A stretch of DNA of 64,000 bases from the NCBI RefSeq assembly GCF_003073045.1, contig NC_037592.1, forward strand, positions 13,110,007 through 13,174,006, in the 5' to 3' direction. This document shows positions 24,213-36,378 of this stretch, one piece after another. The position numbers and the translations under genes are program-made. A model generated the notes under the pieces. It searched no databases, was not told the origin of the DNA, and saw nothing but the letters and a program-made list of their open reading frames with translations. The stretch's first letter is position 1, and every line of letters starts with the position of its first letter. The stretch is from Pomacea canaliculata (taxonomy: Eukaryota; Mollusca; Gastropoda; Architaenioglossa; Ampullariidae).

Positions 24213-25829
24213 ATGGCGGAAGAAAGAAGCTTATGGGAAGTCCGTCATCTGACGTCATCATGTCAATGCTTATGCGGTGACATCACAATAAAGATGGCCT
24301 CCACGAGCGGGGCCTGTGTCAGTCACATGAAACAAATGGTATGGAAGATAAGTTGCATGTGGTCACAGACATAAAAGTTTATATTCACTTCATGCGATGT
24401 CTGTCCACTCATGAGTATGAGTACAAAGGGAACTCATTAGGGCCACTGGACCAGACAGGAAGGACTTACTCACTGTTTATGGTCAGGTAACACCACATCC
24501 CAGGCTATACATACTGTAGACTATAAATGTTTAGGGTTCTCAGAGCATACTATTATGATCTATATGTGGTATTAACCTCACAGAGGACAAATTTCGTGAA
24601 TACGTTGATAGGGGTAACTTTTGAAGATAACTACATGTAGAAAGACAGCTATATAGCTGGTACAGTCAGTAGCAGTCCCCCTTGTCTGAAGTGAAAAATG
24701 GCGTAAAAGTTCACGCCCCCTGTGTTAAGGGATGATTAAACCACAAACTTACATTACTTGACTGTTTGCAGGCGATTTCTTTAGAACTACTAGAACGAGG
24801 AAGGTGTATACAAAGCTTCCGGTTTAGTCACATTGATTTTTTTGGCTCGTCGAGACTAACAGTGGAGAACTTCGCAAGAGACTAAGCGTTGGTCTTGTCA
24901 GATAGACAGCAATCCACCTATACACATCCCTGAGTAAACAATCTCATGCCGACTACAGCGTTCTAAACATTCTTAAGAGTTGGAAACAGGCCTTTCTAGA
25001 CTACAAAAATCTAATCTACAGATTTTACTCCATTTGTAGAATGTTGATTCCCTATTTCTAGTCTGATTTCACGTAAAGACGTCTACTAATTTGCCTTTGG
25101 CGCAGGTAGCTTTCATTACTTGTTGTATGTCACTTCCTCTCTAGCGGCCTGGTGAAGCGAGAATGACTGTACACATTACTGCCGATTCCCTCCATCATTT
25201 CAATACTTATCCTGTCTTCCTGTATCCCAGCATTCCCCTAACCGACCATCTTCTTCACCTGACTTCTTGAAGACAGCTCAAACATTCCTGTAGTTGGAGT
25301 TTGTAAATATTTTGAAATGCTGACGTGAATACCCTTTACTGGACACTGGGAAAAAAGTCATTTAAAAACGACCCCGTTCGCAATTCGCATGTGAACAGCA
25401 GTCACCCTATTGATAGCAGCTGGTGACAGCGGAAGAATAAGCTTTTAACAAAAACGTATTGTCGTATAAAAAAAAAAAAAAACTCTAAAAACGTACTTTT
25501 GTAAACAATAATAAAAGAGCTGGAAAATATGTCGCTAAAACATTATTCAGTTATTAGCTCTCTTGATCAGCGCGGACTAAGAAAGGATGCCTTATAGGCA
25601 CAAGCGTGTTCTGATGAAACGGATAACCCTAAAAAATAAAAATGAAATATAGGTAGATAATTTATAAAAATTGTGGTATACACATTATCTATTATGACTC
25701 CTCCTCCTCCAGCTGGATGCTGACAGTCTGCATTTGTCGTGGCTCTGAAAAGACTGCTACTTTAGCACGAGAAATGCAGACTTTGACATTGAACGGTGCA
25801 CTAGAGTGACGTAATACACTTTTACCGGC
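24213..25829. other. Non-coding stretch with repeat fragments
   Basis: No gene. About 24845-24930 has a diverged relative at about 60830-60910. About 25480-25620 recurs near 31020-31180 and 54340-54450, in the upstream regions of acetyltransferase genes. Confidence 0.4.
25320..25412 (+). pseudogene. Scrap of acetyltransferase 3' end
   Basis: About 25368-25412 matches the last codons of the gene at 55086 (ACGACCCCGTT, then CGCATGTGAACAGCAGTC). It is fused to a segment (25320-25365) that normally lies more than a kilobase downstream in the 3' flank. This records an old copy with an internal deletion. Confidence 0.55.
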
Positions 25830-26070
25830 TCTGGGTTATTGGAATGTATCGTCGGCAGCTAGGTGTCTCTGCCCAGTCAGCACCTGCTGTTCCAGGTTAT
25901 TGAACTGTATCGTCGCCCGCCAGGTTTATCTGCCGAGTCAGCACCTGTGGTTCTGGGTTATTGGAATGTATCGTCGGCAGCCAGGTGTGTCTGCCTAGTC
26001 AGCACCTACTGTTCAGGAATCTGCAAGTGTATATCATCATCAACAGGTGTGTCAGCCAAGTCGACCCTCG
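25830..26070. repeat. Tandem repeat of about 62 bp
   Basis: Roughly four diverged units, each with GGTTATTGGAATGTATCGTC, a CAGGTGT core and AGTCAGCACCT. A related array is at about 48045-48290. The open frame through it follows the repeat and has no protein character. Confidence 0.75.
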
Positions 26071-26081
26071 CTGCTCTGGGG

Positions 26082-26268
26082 GGGGGTGGGAGTTGGTGTT
26101 TTTACGCCGTGCCAGCAACTGAGGCTATATTACGGCAAGCAGCCAGCCCTGCAAACAGATGCCACGTGCAGAGAAAGAACAGCGTGCCCGAGACGAGAAA
26201 TGAACTCTGGGCAGCCAACCTTCACTGTACTGGTGACAGACGCTGACCGTTGCGCCACCGGACCGCTT
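26082..26268 (-). mobile_element. tRNA-derived SINE
   Basis: On the - strand it starts AGCGGTCCGG with an A box TGGCGCAACGG and a B-box-like GAGTTCATTTCTC, then the family body ending in a C/A-rich tail. It is flanked by CTGCTCTGGGG on both sides (26071-26081 and 26269-26279). The paralogous site near 48281 carries the uninterrupted target once and lacks the SINE. Confidence 0.8.
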
Positions 26269-26279
26269 CTGCTCTGGGG

Positions 26280-27165
26280 TACAGACAAGTTACTGTCGCC
26301 AGCATGGTGTGCTGACCTTGCCAGCCCCAGCGGTCCCAGCTTAGGAGAGATTTTCAGGGAAAATTATTCAAGGAAGTGTAGATGCGTGTGTGCGTGTTAG
26401 TGTGGACATCACCGACCGTAAGTGAGAATTTTGGGAACTATTGAAGTAACATTGGTTTAAATAGATTGAACGACGGAGAAGTTGAGAGTGACTATGACAC
26501 TGATGTGCAATTTTTGGTTTACAGTTATTTACAAGTAATGATTTGAGTTACATAAACGTTGTTACCCTACCTTAAAATAAATACAAGATCCCGCTTAACA
26601 TCGTAGTAAAATCCCACGTACAGAGCCTCCTCCTATGTAACCGGCGCTTATAAGTGCAGGTTGCAAACAAAGAGCGGAGACAATTCTTCAGAAGGTCTCT
26701 TCTCACGACCCAGGAAAGTTTATAAGATTCGCTTATCGTCTTGTAGTGTTACCGATGGTAAATGACCCCAGAAAGATACAATTGTTCTGTGAAAGATCAC
26801 ATTGAACCTGCCTGCATGTTTGTTGTGAACAAAGGCAACAATGACATTAAGTTATGTGATATGTGGGTCAGAAAACTGCTTGGAATGTCCTACGAGGAAG
26901 CCCATGACCGGCGGGGTTTTGTTCGAGACAACCTTTGTAAAGACACAGAGCAAGTACAGACTTCAACAAATACGCATGCGTAAAACAAAGAAACGTGTAA
27001 TCGCTGTAAAGTTGACAAAGATGAGTTGATTGAAACAACAGACCAGACTAGAAATATTCCAAGTAGACTATAAAATGACTCAATAACTACAATGAACAAT
27101 CATGATGTCAAATTCAGTTATTTCATCTTAGTAACACTAGTTGGTGAATTTGAAATTAACGACGA
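26280..27165. other. Non-coding part of duplicated block 2
   Basis: Matches 48290-49136. The open frames here are not kept in the partner copy, so they are unlikely to be genes. Confidence 0.45.
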
Positions 27166-27657
27166 TTAGTAATTAGTAATTACAGTCACCTCCAGGAAAG
27201 CTAATGTATACTTTGAAATGTTCTCAATTTTTTTTAACTTAAAAAAAAAGCTTTCATAAACTGGGTTTTCAAGTGGCACATACAGCCCAGCACGAACAAG
27301 AGTTTGAGTTTTCTCTTTGTATGGAATGCTTATTTCAAAAGAGTAACCATTGTCTGAAACCAGCTTCTGAACAAGACTGTAATACTTCAGAAGGTTAACA
27401 TCTATTATACAACTAAAATCAACATGCTCAATGATATTAATGTATCTCAACAACTCGTTACGAATAAGTAACACTATGACTCCAGATCTGTATCTAGAAC
27501 ATTTTCTAATTTTCATAAAACTCGTAAAGCCAGTCAGGTCAACATGATCTAAATCGTCTAGTTTGGTTTCTATTTCAGAGAGTAAATTACATACCTCGGG
27601 AAACTTTTTCTTAAAAGTGAAGCCAAAAAAGTTCAGAGATAAGAAGCGTAATCGCAT
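27166..27657 (-). pseudogene. LINE endonuclease-domain fragment
   Basis: 163-codon frame resembling the apurinic-type endonuclease of LINE retrotransposons: LSLNFFGF-like start, ETKLDDLD (the catalytic Glu segment), then RSGVIVLLIRN and AGLYVPLENP at the usual intervals. It lacks the DxN and SDH catalytic blocks and has no reverse transcriptase. The partner at about 50280-50390 keeps only a small part. A 72-codon frame just upstream on the same strand (27692-27910) may belong to the same element. Confidence 0.6.
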
Positions 27658-27985
27658 ACTTGTCAGCTTCTGACTGATACACTTGTTAGCTTTAATCTTT
27701 GTAAAGATTCATGGTTATCAAACAAGTGTATTTCAACGAAGTAACATTAGCTGATGAACTGTTATGATTTGCCGTAGGCAGTCGCAAATATTCAGTACAT
27801 TGTTGGCTAGCTAACAGAGGAAACAGACTGAATCTACCCCTGGGATGACCGATCACAGGGGTTACAACTTCAGGTTCAAAAGAAACGTCAGCTACAGGTG
27901 TATCAGACACCTTTCCGCTCCACCTGTTCTACAGTCTCGCCCTAATCCTGTGAAAACTCTCACCGACTCCCGACGACTGTCATTT

Positions 27986-28243
27986 TCATAGGTTAGTGTT
28001 GGTACAGCAGCAAATAATTATTTTTTCAGATGCTGGTTGTTGTTGAGCCCAAAGCGAGGCGACTCTGTGTAAGCGACTGTCCAACTCGACCTTCACGCCT
28101 TTATTACCTCCCCTACCACCACTGACAGCTGTCGCAAGGACAGGAATCGTGTTTTCCGGTGTGATCACTTCATCGTCGCTAGTAGGCTTGAGGATCGACA
28201 GTGAATCATTTACCTTTGATAGGGTCCTGAAATAACGAAGCAT
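27986..28243 (-). other. Conserved open segment of unknown origin
   Basis: After an acceptor-like TTATTTCAG on the - strand comes a frame with LSILKPTSDDEVITPENTI and GGRGGNKGVKVELD. The paralogue at 50506-50727 keeps this part with conservative changes, but an 8-bp indel then shifts the frame, so at most the first 50 or so residues have been under constraint. It may be an orphan exon or part of the LINE. No family recognised. Confidence 0.25.
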
Positions 28244-29134
28244 GAAATAAAAATCTACAAGGTTAAAACTTGGTTAAAACATTATCAATGTCAATGAACT
28301 CTCACACCTAGCATTTAGTGATAGTGTACAATAAAGAAAGTGAGAGATCACAATGTTGCATGCACAGCTTCTGAATGCGATAACTGACATTTGGATGTAA
28401 CTTCTACAAGGTGTCAGCATTTAGTTAATTTAGTTAGTTAGCTAGTTTGTTTGTTTGTATCGCTGTAATACAATAAATAATAATGCAACCCTTGGGTTGT
28501 TGCTCGGGCAACGCTACCGCAAAAAGACGAGAAGCAATAACAATATTTTGTGTTCATGGCAGTTACAAACTTTTGTTGTAACTGTTTCCCACACCATACA
28601 GTGCAGTAGGGCGCCATTTTGCAGTGCTTGGTGTGGAAAGCGGCATCCAACTGGTATCTGTGACTGGCAGAACTTCTTGTAGGATAACGGATGTACGTCA
28701 CAGGTCGGTGGATGATATGTATGTCACCTCGAGTACGAGCGATGTTTCAGAGGGGAGTACAGGATGGGGCGTGAAGCTGTGTGTGTTAAAGGAATATTAT
28801 AGTTTGTTTTCTTTTTTGCTTTCGTTTTGTTGTTTTTTGTGTTGGTTTATATTAGTGTCATGTGTGGAGCAGCGAGCAGACGGAGGATGAGTGACGTCAC
28901 CGTTTGTGTGTCTAGCTCCGCCTTCAGGTCCGCCATGTTTGTTATGGTCGTCAAGAGTTAATTAAGCGATAAGAAATGTATGCACTCAAACCAATACAGA
29001 GTTAAAAACATAATTGGTTACAAAATATTTGAATTAGAAGCAAAAATGCAAACAGAAGGGGTCACAAAAATCCTTCTCTTTAGTGGTTGATAAAAAAAAC
29101 CCATTCAAATCTTTAAACACAGATGTATAAAACG
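28244..29134. other. Non-coding stretch
   Basis: The first part matches the leader regions at 50760-51010 and 60970-61200. No gene recognised. Confidence 0.4.
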
Positions 29135-29525
29135 TGAATGAATACGATGCCGCCATTTCGAATACCAGTAGGTATGGGTCGACCGCTTCCCGCACCAAGC
29201 ATTTCAATATGGCGGAAGCGGCTGCCAACTGCATCTCAAACTAACAAAGAGCTATAAACACGTGGTTGCAAAAAAAAAAAAAAAATCATAAAACAGTTTT
29301 ATTAAACAAGAATGAGTACGATGCCTACACTTCGCCATGCTAGTAGGTATGGGTCGACCGCTTCCTGCACCATGTGATGAATAATGGTGAGAGTGGCAAC
29401 GACATGGCAACACAAAAAAATATGAACTAGAAATGAATAAGATGCCTCCACTTCGCCATCCTAGTATATAGGTCTGTCGACCGCTTTCGGCTCACCAAAT
29501 GATGCGAAAAATGTGGGAGCAATAT
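29135..29525. repeat. Three spaced copies of a 65-bp sequence
   Basis: Copies start at about 29135, 29312 and 29433. Each reads GATGCC, then TTCGCCAT or a variant, CTAGTA, and GTCGACCGCTT. The spacer lengths differ (about 175 and 121 bp). Confidence 0.7.
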
Positions 29526-31640
29526 CCACATGGCATTTCAAGGTAACCGATGAAAAGTATAACACTTATATAGGCTTTCAAAAAGCTTATCCATTTATGT
29601 GGTTATGAAAAAAATTATGAAACAATGTCAGTCTGGATAATAGACCACTGCTCTGCTTTGTTACCAAAACCTGTAATTTGCATTAACTGTACTTTTATCA
29701 TAGAAAACCTCTTCTGTCGTGGTAGTCTTGAACGCGGGTAGGTACGTGGATTATCTCCCTTGTTTATTTTAAGCCGCATGGATTGTCGCCCTTGGCTGTA
29801 TGCTATTAGGAATGCATGGTAGTGAACATGACTTATGAAAGAGCGTAACTAAACGAACTGTTCATGTTTTGTCACTCCCAAACAAGTTAAAATAGAAAGA
29901 CTTGATGAAGATTTTTTTGTGAGACTGGGAATACGAGTAATTCCTTGTATCTACAAGGTAATGGATAGGTATTTTCTTTATGATGATGATGTGTACTTAT
30001 AACGTGCAGCATCAGGACCAAGATAAATCACACTCTTCTATGAATATGTTTGTAACTGTCGGAAAAAGACTGGAGTAAAATTTTAATATTTTGTTGGAAA
30101 TTTTATATGACTGATGTGTTATACATGTTTGGTTGTTATTAGAGAAGTATTTGTTAGAGTAACTTAAGTGGTTGATGTGTTTACATGATCTGTTGTTATT
30201 AGAGAGATATAGATTTTAGTGGCTTGTGTTCTTAGAATAGTTTGCAGCTTTTCCCTAAAAGATAATCAAAGCTCCGTACTAATATAAAATGCAAAGCTCG
30301 TGTACAGGGAATGGTGATTTATTGTGACAAAGAATACATGTGGGACACAGTGAATGTTTGCTTATGTGCTTTGTCTGTAGTGTGTGTCCCTGACACTTGG
30401 TGACCCCACCTGGTAACCCCACCTGGTGACCCCACCTGGTGACCCCGACGTGATCTGTCGTGGGTTTGTCTCGTCTCGTGGAAAGTCGGATGTAAAATTG
30501 CCTTTAACCCTGTGTTTGTGATCTCCCTTATGATTAGGTGAGGACAAGTTCAAGGTGAAGTTATGTCATGTCATTTAGGGAGGTTTGAACTATTGCTACT
30601 TGTTTTTTGTTGTTAGTGCTTTGTGTGGGACCTTGTGCATTTACTCCGCCTTCAGCTTCACGGGTGTAAGGGTGTGTAAAGTTCTAGTCTATTAAGGAAT
30701 TAGCTTCTGTTCCTACTTTTCATCTCACCTTTCTTTCTCAGCTCACTGATCTGTGTGTGAAAGTGTATGTAGAAATCAAAAGTGAGAGTGGATGTTATCT
30801 ATCTTATAATTATCTGTCTTAGTTTTTTTAATGAAAAGATTTTGGGTTTTGTATACATAATTTCATACTTTTATATGACTATCTGATGTTTGAATAAGTT
30901 AAAGTCCCTTAAATAAATTATGTGATTTATGCGATGCCTTTGAATTGACTATAGAATAGTTTCTGTGTGTGGTGACTTTTTTTGGTCGGCATCTCTTAAA
31001 TAAAGGCAAAAACAAGAAACGAAGTCTTAAAATCGTTCTTTTGTAAACAATAACAAATGATTGTTTATATTATGTGTCTTAAACATTAATCAGATATTGA
31101 CTCCGATGATCAGCACAGACTAAGAAAGGACAGTTTATAGACACAAACTAGCACAGATGAAACAGATCACCCTCAAACATAAAGTTAATTATAAGTAGAT
31201 GATTTCAATAAAATTGTCATTTCTATCTGTTTTTACTGTCTCAGTTCTATAGTCAATGAGACACTTTTAGTAGTTTGAAAATTGATTTTTTTAAGTAAAA
31301 CTGATATTTTTTGTTGTGGTGACAGGAATAGTTAGGACTAAAAGTGTAGTTGTCTGGATGGGATGTAGGGGAAGAGAATTTCTTTGGTCTTTATTATCCT
31401 AGTAATAGAACAGACCTATTAAATATAGTTTATGTTATTTTTCAGCCAACGCAACTGCAGTAGCTGAGAATGATTGACCTGTACTTTGTTCATAACAGTT
31501 ACAAGACTTTTAAAGTGAAAAAAGTCGGCTGACTACAAGGTATCCGGTTTGTCTCTAATATTTGTACAGGTTAAGTCATTAGAGGTAGACAAGGACTGAG
31601 TTTTCACCTCACAACTCGAGAACATTCCCTGTCGACAGAC
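29526..31640. other. Non-coding stretch up to block 1 copy 2
   Basis: No gene. Contains the 13-bp tandem repeat listed separately. From about 31220 it matches the 5' region upstream of the genes at 7957 and 39968, including a TTTGTACAG acceptor at 31561-31569 that would start the leader exon of the gene at 31650. Confidence 0.45.
30399..30450. repeat. 13-bp tandem repeat
   Basis: Four units of GGTGACCCCACCT with small changes. Confidence 0.85.
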
Positions 31641-31649
31641 ACGGCTGAC

Positions 31650-33370
31650 ATGCAGCAGATCCCATCAGATGAAGACGTTTGTGTGGCATCGCTGGCTGAC
31701 CGAGACTCAGTCGTGGCGATAGACGATGACGTGTACAGCGGCCTGGATTATCTCCCTGCCACCTACCCGTCTCTTGTGGAAGGACCTGGCGTTCGTGGCT
31801 ACCTTTACAAAAAAGGAGGCAGAATTGTAGGATTAATTGGATAGATATATGTATCTCTCACATAGTTTAAATACATTTCTACATAAGTATTTGTTTCTTT
31901 TAGCCGAAATATTTTTTACAAATCAGATGCTCCAAATGTATCTACTGTTTTGTTTTTTTTTCAAGTACCGTCGAATGTAAGGTATGACACTTTCAAGGTC
32001 TTAAAGAGGCAATTCTTTGCGAGGTACTTTAAGGTCTACAAATTTGATTCTTACTTGTATACTGTTTACTTTTGTTATTTAAAAATAATGTAATTAAATC
32101 GTAACAGAATTTTGAATATTTTAGTTTTCGTATGTTAATAACGCAAATCAAATGCAGCATGTAGTCAACTGTATCGATTGTATCTAAACACCTTTGATCC
32201 AGGTTGCATTTTTGAACACTCAGCTGATAGACGGAGGACGGACAGTGATACACAGTACAGCAAGAGTGGCGCCTGAATACAGAGGAAGCGGAGTCTTTGG
32301 GAGATTTCACAGACTAATTCGTAGCAACTACATCGGGACACCTAACATTTGCTACATTGCCTTAACGGTCACTGATATCACCATGACAGCGATTGGACAG
32401 AAGCTTCTAAGAACGTATCGACAGGTCACCGAGAAAGTATGTTACACATTGATAATGTCACCATTTTTTTAATATTTCATAGAAGTAAAGTGTTTCTAAT
32501 TGTCACAAAAATAACTACATACTTTTAACAAACAATTTTATTTCCTAATAACGTATTTGCTAAAATGCTATGAAATTTCTATTTAGACTTGTGATGTATA
32601 AAAAATAATTGGGATTTAGTACTTTTAGAAGAGATTAAATAAAGTTATAATATAGGTATGTTTTGAATGTTTATTGGGTAATGTAGACATATTTCCTAAT
32701 TATGTTATCCTAATGTCTGTTTTAAAAGTGTTTGCAAATCAAAACTTAAACAGCATTAATTCTATTTCAGACAATCACAACTGTTGGGCTGACATCATTT
32801 AATTTTAATGTCAATGTTGGTAAAACTACAACACTTTTTCCGGGATTAAGAACACTCTCTACTGACGATATGACATCTATCATGTCTTGTGAGGACGGCC
32901 GCCTTCACCATCTCTTCCCAGATGGAAGAATTATTCTAGACTGGCAGCCATACCGACTGATGGCAGCTAACGTGCCCCTCATCACCAACACCTGCACACA
33001 CCGCGTCTTCCTGGCTACAGACGCCAACAGTCCTCCCTTGGACACAGGCTTGCTGTCTGTCCCTACAGTCCTGTCTGCAGGAAGCTACTACAGGTGCAGT
33101 AAAGGTACCCAGTACATAACAGATCTTTTTGGCGAGGGAAGTGAAGAAGACCTGCGCGCGCATATCACGTGGCACCTGTTGCGATCAGCTGACGTAGGAA
33201 ACGGAAATGTTGTCTTCAGCATCTATCACACCAGAGGGTTGGATGACATTATCGCAGATCTGGGCAAGACCTTTCCACTTAAAAAATTCAGTTTGTCCTA
33301 CGAGAAACTGATCGTGTTAGAACAAGATGTGTGTCAAAGGTCGAACGACCCCGTTAGCAGTCGCATGTGA
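31650..33370 (+). CDS. HISAT/NAT16-like N-acetyltransferase, gene 2
   Basis: Exons 31650-31826, 32203-32436 and 32771-33370; 336 residues. It is the block-duplicate of the gene at 22, with the standard RGSG acetyl-CoA loop. Within exon 3 it departs from its twin over about 33086-33123: SYYRCSKGT instead of SYFACSKGT, and ACATAACAGAT instead of ACATCACTGAT. In that tract it agrees with the paralogues at 51192 (SYYRC) and 55086 (ACATAACAGAT). The leader exon probably starts after the acceptor at 31569. AATAAA is at 34322-34327. Confidence 0.87.
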
Positions 33371-35495
33371 ACAGCAGTCACCCTGTTGTCTAGTGGAGCA
33401 CCAGGGAATCTCAATCGTTTGAATATTGTTGCTGATTTTGTGATTGTGGGTGTGGTGATAGTACTGTTTTTTATATTGCTTCTTACTTTTATTTTTAAGT
33501 GGACGAGATAAAAGGATTTAACAACATTTAAAAGAATCTCTTTAAAAGATTCTAAAATCATTTTAAAAGTTATGATTTTGGTGAAAGCTTCTATGATATT
33601 ACAATCAGTATGGTTCAAACAAGATTTTATGAATGTGCATCCATGAATTTTTTTTCTATTCATATTTAATATCCAAATCACTTTTATTTGGCATTTTTTA
33701 CTATGGGTGTAACAAGCATTTCAGTCTCTAAATTAACAACTGAAATGCTGAAATATATTTGGTACACAGCTCAGATTTTAGAAAACTGCTGAAAGGACTT
33801 TGACTGGTAACTGGTTGTCTGCATGTAGGTCTAAGAATAATAATAAATATTGCCAAATCGCTAAATTATACCTTTGGACACGAAAGCATTCACAGACGGT
33901 GATGTGACACATGTTGTATTCCTTATTGTTATCATACATGTCACTCTAGTAGAACAAGTCAAATCGGAGGTGAGGAATCCCATGATTAGTACTTTAATTA
34001 ATGTATAATAATATTGCTGCATTAGCAAAATAACTCATTAACTATAATTAGACGGTTTTTTATTGTTTTACCAGAAAACATAACAGAGATGTAACTTTTC
34101 AATGTTTTCTATTATTTAGCTAGATTATTTGTATGTGTAGGAAACTTCTGGCAGTCTGTTTGAATATACATCAAAACAACTAGTTTATATAAAGATCTTA
34201 CAGATATTTACTTGATGCTCATTACTTTTAGTTTGTTTGGCTTTTTATTTTTTTATTGTTCTATGAAGGTATCATTCACTATGCCTAAAGTATTTATGCT
34301 TAACTAGATTATTTTAAGATAAATAAAAACAAAATAACATTTCTAAACTATACTATCTCTACTATTTATAAAGCAGCTTTGAAACTTTTTATTCATGTGG
34401 ACATGGTGTATATCTGCCTCTGTGTGTGTGTGTGTGTGCATTTGTAAGAACGGATACACAATACAAAGACTAAGAGATAGTCACCCTTCCAAACTCTATT
34501 TTTCTGTTCGTTTTATTAATTTTATCAAGTTTTATAAATATTCGTGAAATGGTGACTTGAATACCCTTTACTGGACACTGAGGAAAAAGTCGCATAAACG
34601 ATGATATCAACCTTGTAAAGGAGATCTCTAGTTTACTTAAGATTTATTAATTTTTTTTAAAGATTAATACACAAACAGGTATGTTCTTTAATTTATTCAG
34701 GGATTAGTTCCAGCGAATCGCGATCGTTTCACCAAAGAGCATAGTTGTAAGCGAGCGCGCACACACACAGAAGTGGTAAAAGATCGGAGGTCGACAAAAT
34801 CCTTGAAAAGCAAACAACAGAGACCATCCTGGATAATTTAGTGTCCGGAGCATCCATCACCTAATACTGAACAGGTGTTGTCTCCCTTTAGAATACAAAA
34901 CTAAGTAAAACACCAACATGAAACAACATCAGAGGACACAGGCTCTCGTACTGAAGGAGGCTGAACACATCAATCTTTACAGCCAGCGCTTGACCTCACA
35001 GAGTTCATGTAATATCGATGACTATATTAAGCCAAATAGTTAAGTCCATTTCGACGATTGCTAACAGACTTAGTTATTAGCCGAGTCTTGGCACCTCAGA
35101 TGTTACGAGTGTGTCGACTGCTAAACAGGACATGACACCTCTACACTTCTCACCCAGTTGGTATATTTGTAGGATTCTTTATGTCTAAAATAAATAAATG
35201 AATAAAAGAATAAATGGGATTTGGAGTGTATTATATTCGTATTAAACTTGAATGAGACAATCATCAATGTCACTAGAGTTGTGAAATAAAGTCACACTAA
35301 ATGATACTTAACACAGTTGTGTTGGTTGTGTTCATCTTGTCAGAGTTTAGGAAGACAATTCTCTCTTCAGAACGACGACGATCGGTTGCCGATGTTTATA
35401 AAAATCGAAAAAATCCAGTGAAATCGACCCTTGTGTCCTTCCGCCGAGTAACCACGATAGCTTCCCGAGATGGTCAAGAAGATGAGACTGGGTGT
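33371..35495. other. 3' flank of gene 2
   Basis: Block-duplicate of 1743-3856. TG run at about 34421-34438. An open frame from 35301 runs into the minisatellite (149 codons) and starts with a hydrophobic stretch; its shorter twin is at 3662. It looks incidental. Confidence 0.4.
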
Positions 35496-35747
35496 GACGT
35501 CAGTCAGAGACGGACATCAAGTGTCGGTGATTATTGTGACGTCAGTCGGAGATGGACAACAAGTGTCGGTGATCATTGTGACGTCAGTCGGAGATGGACA
35601 ACAAGTGTCGGTGATTATTGTGACGTCAGTCGGAGACGGACAGCAAGTGTCGGTGATCATTGTGACGTCAGTCAGAGACGGACAGCAAGTGTCGGTGATC
35701 ATTGTGACGTCAGTCAGAGACGGACAGCAAGTGTCGGTGATCATTGT
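35496..35747. repeat. 42-bp minisatellite, six units, each with a CRE palindrome
   Basis: Six exact-length units starting at 35496, 35538, 35580, 35622, 35664 and 35706, each containing TGACGTCA. Unit length is a multiple of three, so frames stay open on both strands, which explains the overlapping frames there. Confidence 0.92.
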
Positions 35748-35916
35748 TAAGGTTTGAACTCGTGCTCGGTGGTGTCTCGTGAGTTAATTTAGGTTTTAAA
35801 GTGAACTTTTCAAAGCACAGTTTTAAAAATTCTAGAAAACAGTTTGCCTCACTTGGTAAGCAGTCTTGGTCATGTGTCATAAGATCACGTGACGGAGAAC
35901 GAGACTTCGTCTAAGC

Positions 35917-36370
35917 CAGTGATGCCCAACCTTTTTCGGCCTGCGGGCCATATCCATTTCGGACAACCGTATCGCGGGCCACTTCACCGCAAAAATACAA
36001 AAAGGAAAAAAAAAATAGAGCAGATACCATTTTTTATTAGAAACAAGTTGTACTTACCATTAATTATGTGGTAATTAGTGGGATATTTGAAGTTGTTTTC
36101 CCGAAACCAACTTCTGAATGTCCGGCCTCATCGTAGAGACACCAAGTCGGAGCACTGAATCGAAATGTTCGTTCATCGAAAAAAAGATTGAGAGACGCCC
36201 CTACATACGGATAAATACTTCTTCTTCCCTTTTTTTTTTCGTTTTTTTTTAAGGTCTTCTTTTATTACTAACATGCCGATTTCCTGCACTGTGGGCAGAA
36301 GTTTCGCGGGCCGGATGACACCACATCGCGGGCCGGATATGGCCCGCGGGCCGTAGGTTGTGCATCCCTG
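35917..36370. mobile_element. hAT-type MITE, complete
   Basis: Ends CAGTGATGCCCAACC and, inverted, CAGGGATGCACAACC, each followed inward by GGCCCGCGGGCC-like sequence. It is flanked by a perfect 8-bp duplication GTCTAAGC (35909-35916 and 36371-36378). 454 bp, no transposase. Confidence 0.9.
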
Positions 36371-36378
36371 GTCTAAGC

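Larger units (their letters stand above)
25830..28600. repeat. Duplicated block 2, copy 1 (partner 48030-51010)
   Basis: Colinear with 48030-51010: tandem repeat, the segment beginning ACCGTAAGTGAGAATTTTGG, the LINE-derived - strand region, the GGRGGNKGV segment, and the sequence that becomes the 5' region of the gene at 51192. It is more diverged than block 1. Each copy has private insertions. Confidence 0.7.

Noticed and set aside
26082-26268. tRNA gene suggested by A and B box-like motifs
   Set aside because: Target duplications, a second copy at 45307 and a non-tRNA body show a SINE.
25863-26400. Two overlapping frames of over 115 codons
   Set aside because: They cross a 62-bp tandem repeat and a SINE, and are not conserved in the partner block.
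35496-35747. CRISPR-like direct repeat array
   Set aside because: Units are contiguous without unique spacers and the genome is eukaryotic.
35301-35750. 149-codon frame with a hydrophobic start and a 14-residue repeat (short form at 3662-3943)
   Set aside because: The repeat part is a 42-bp minisatellite whose length keeps all frames open; no domain and no splice sites support a gene.
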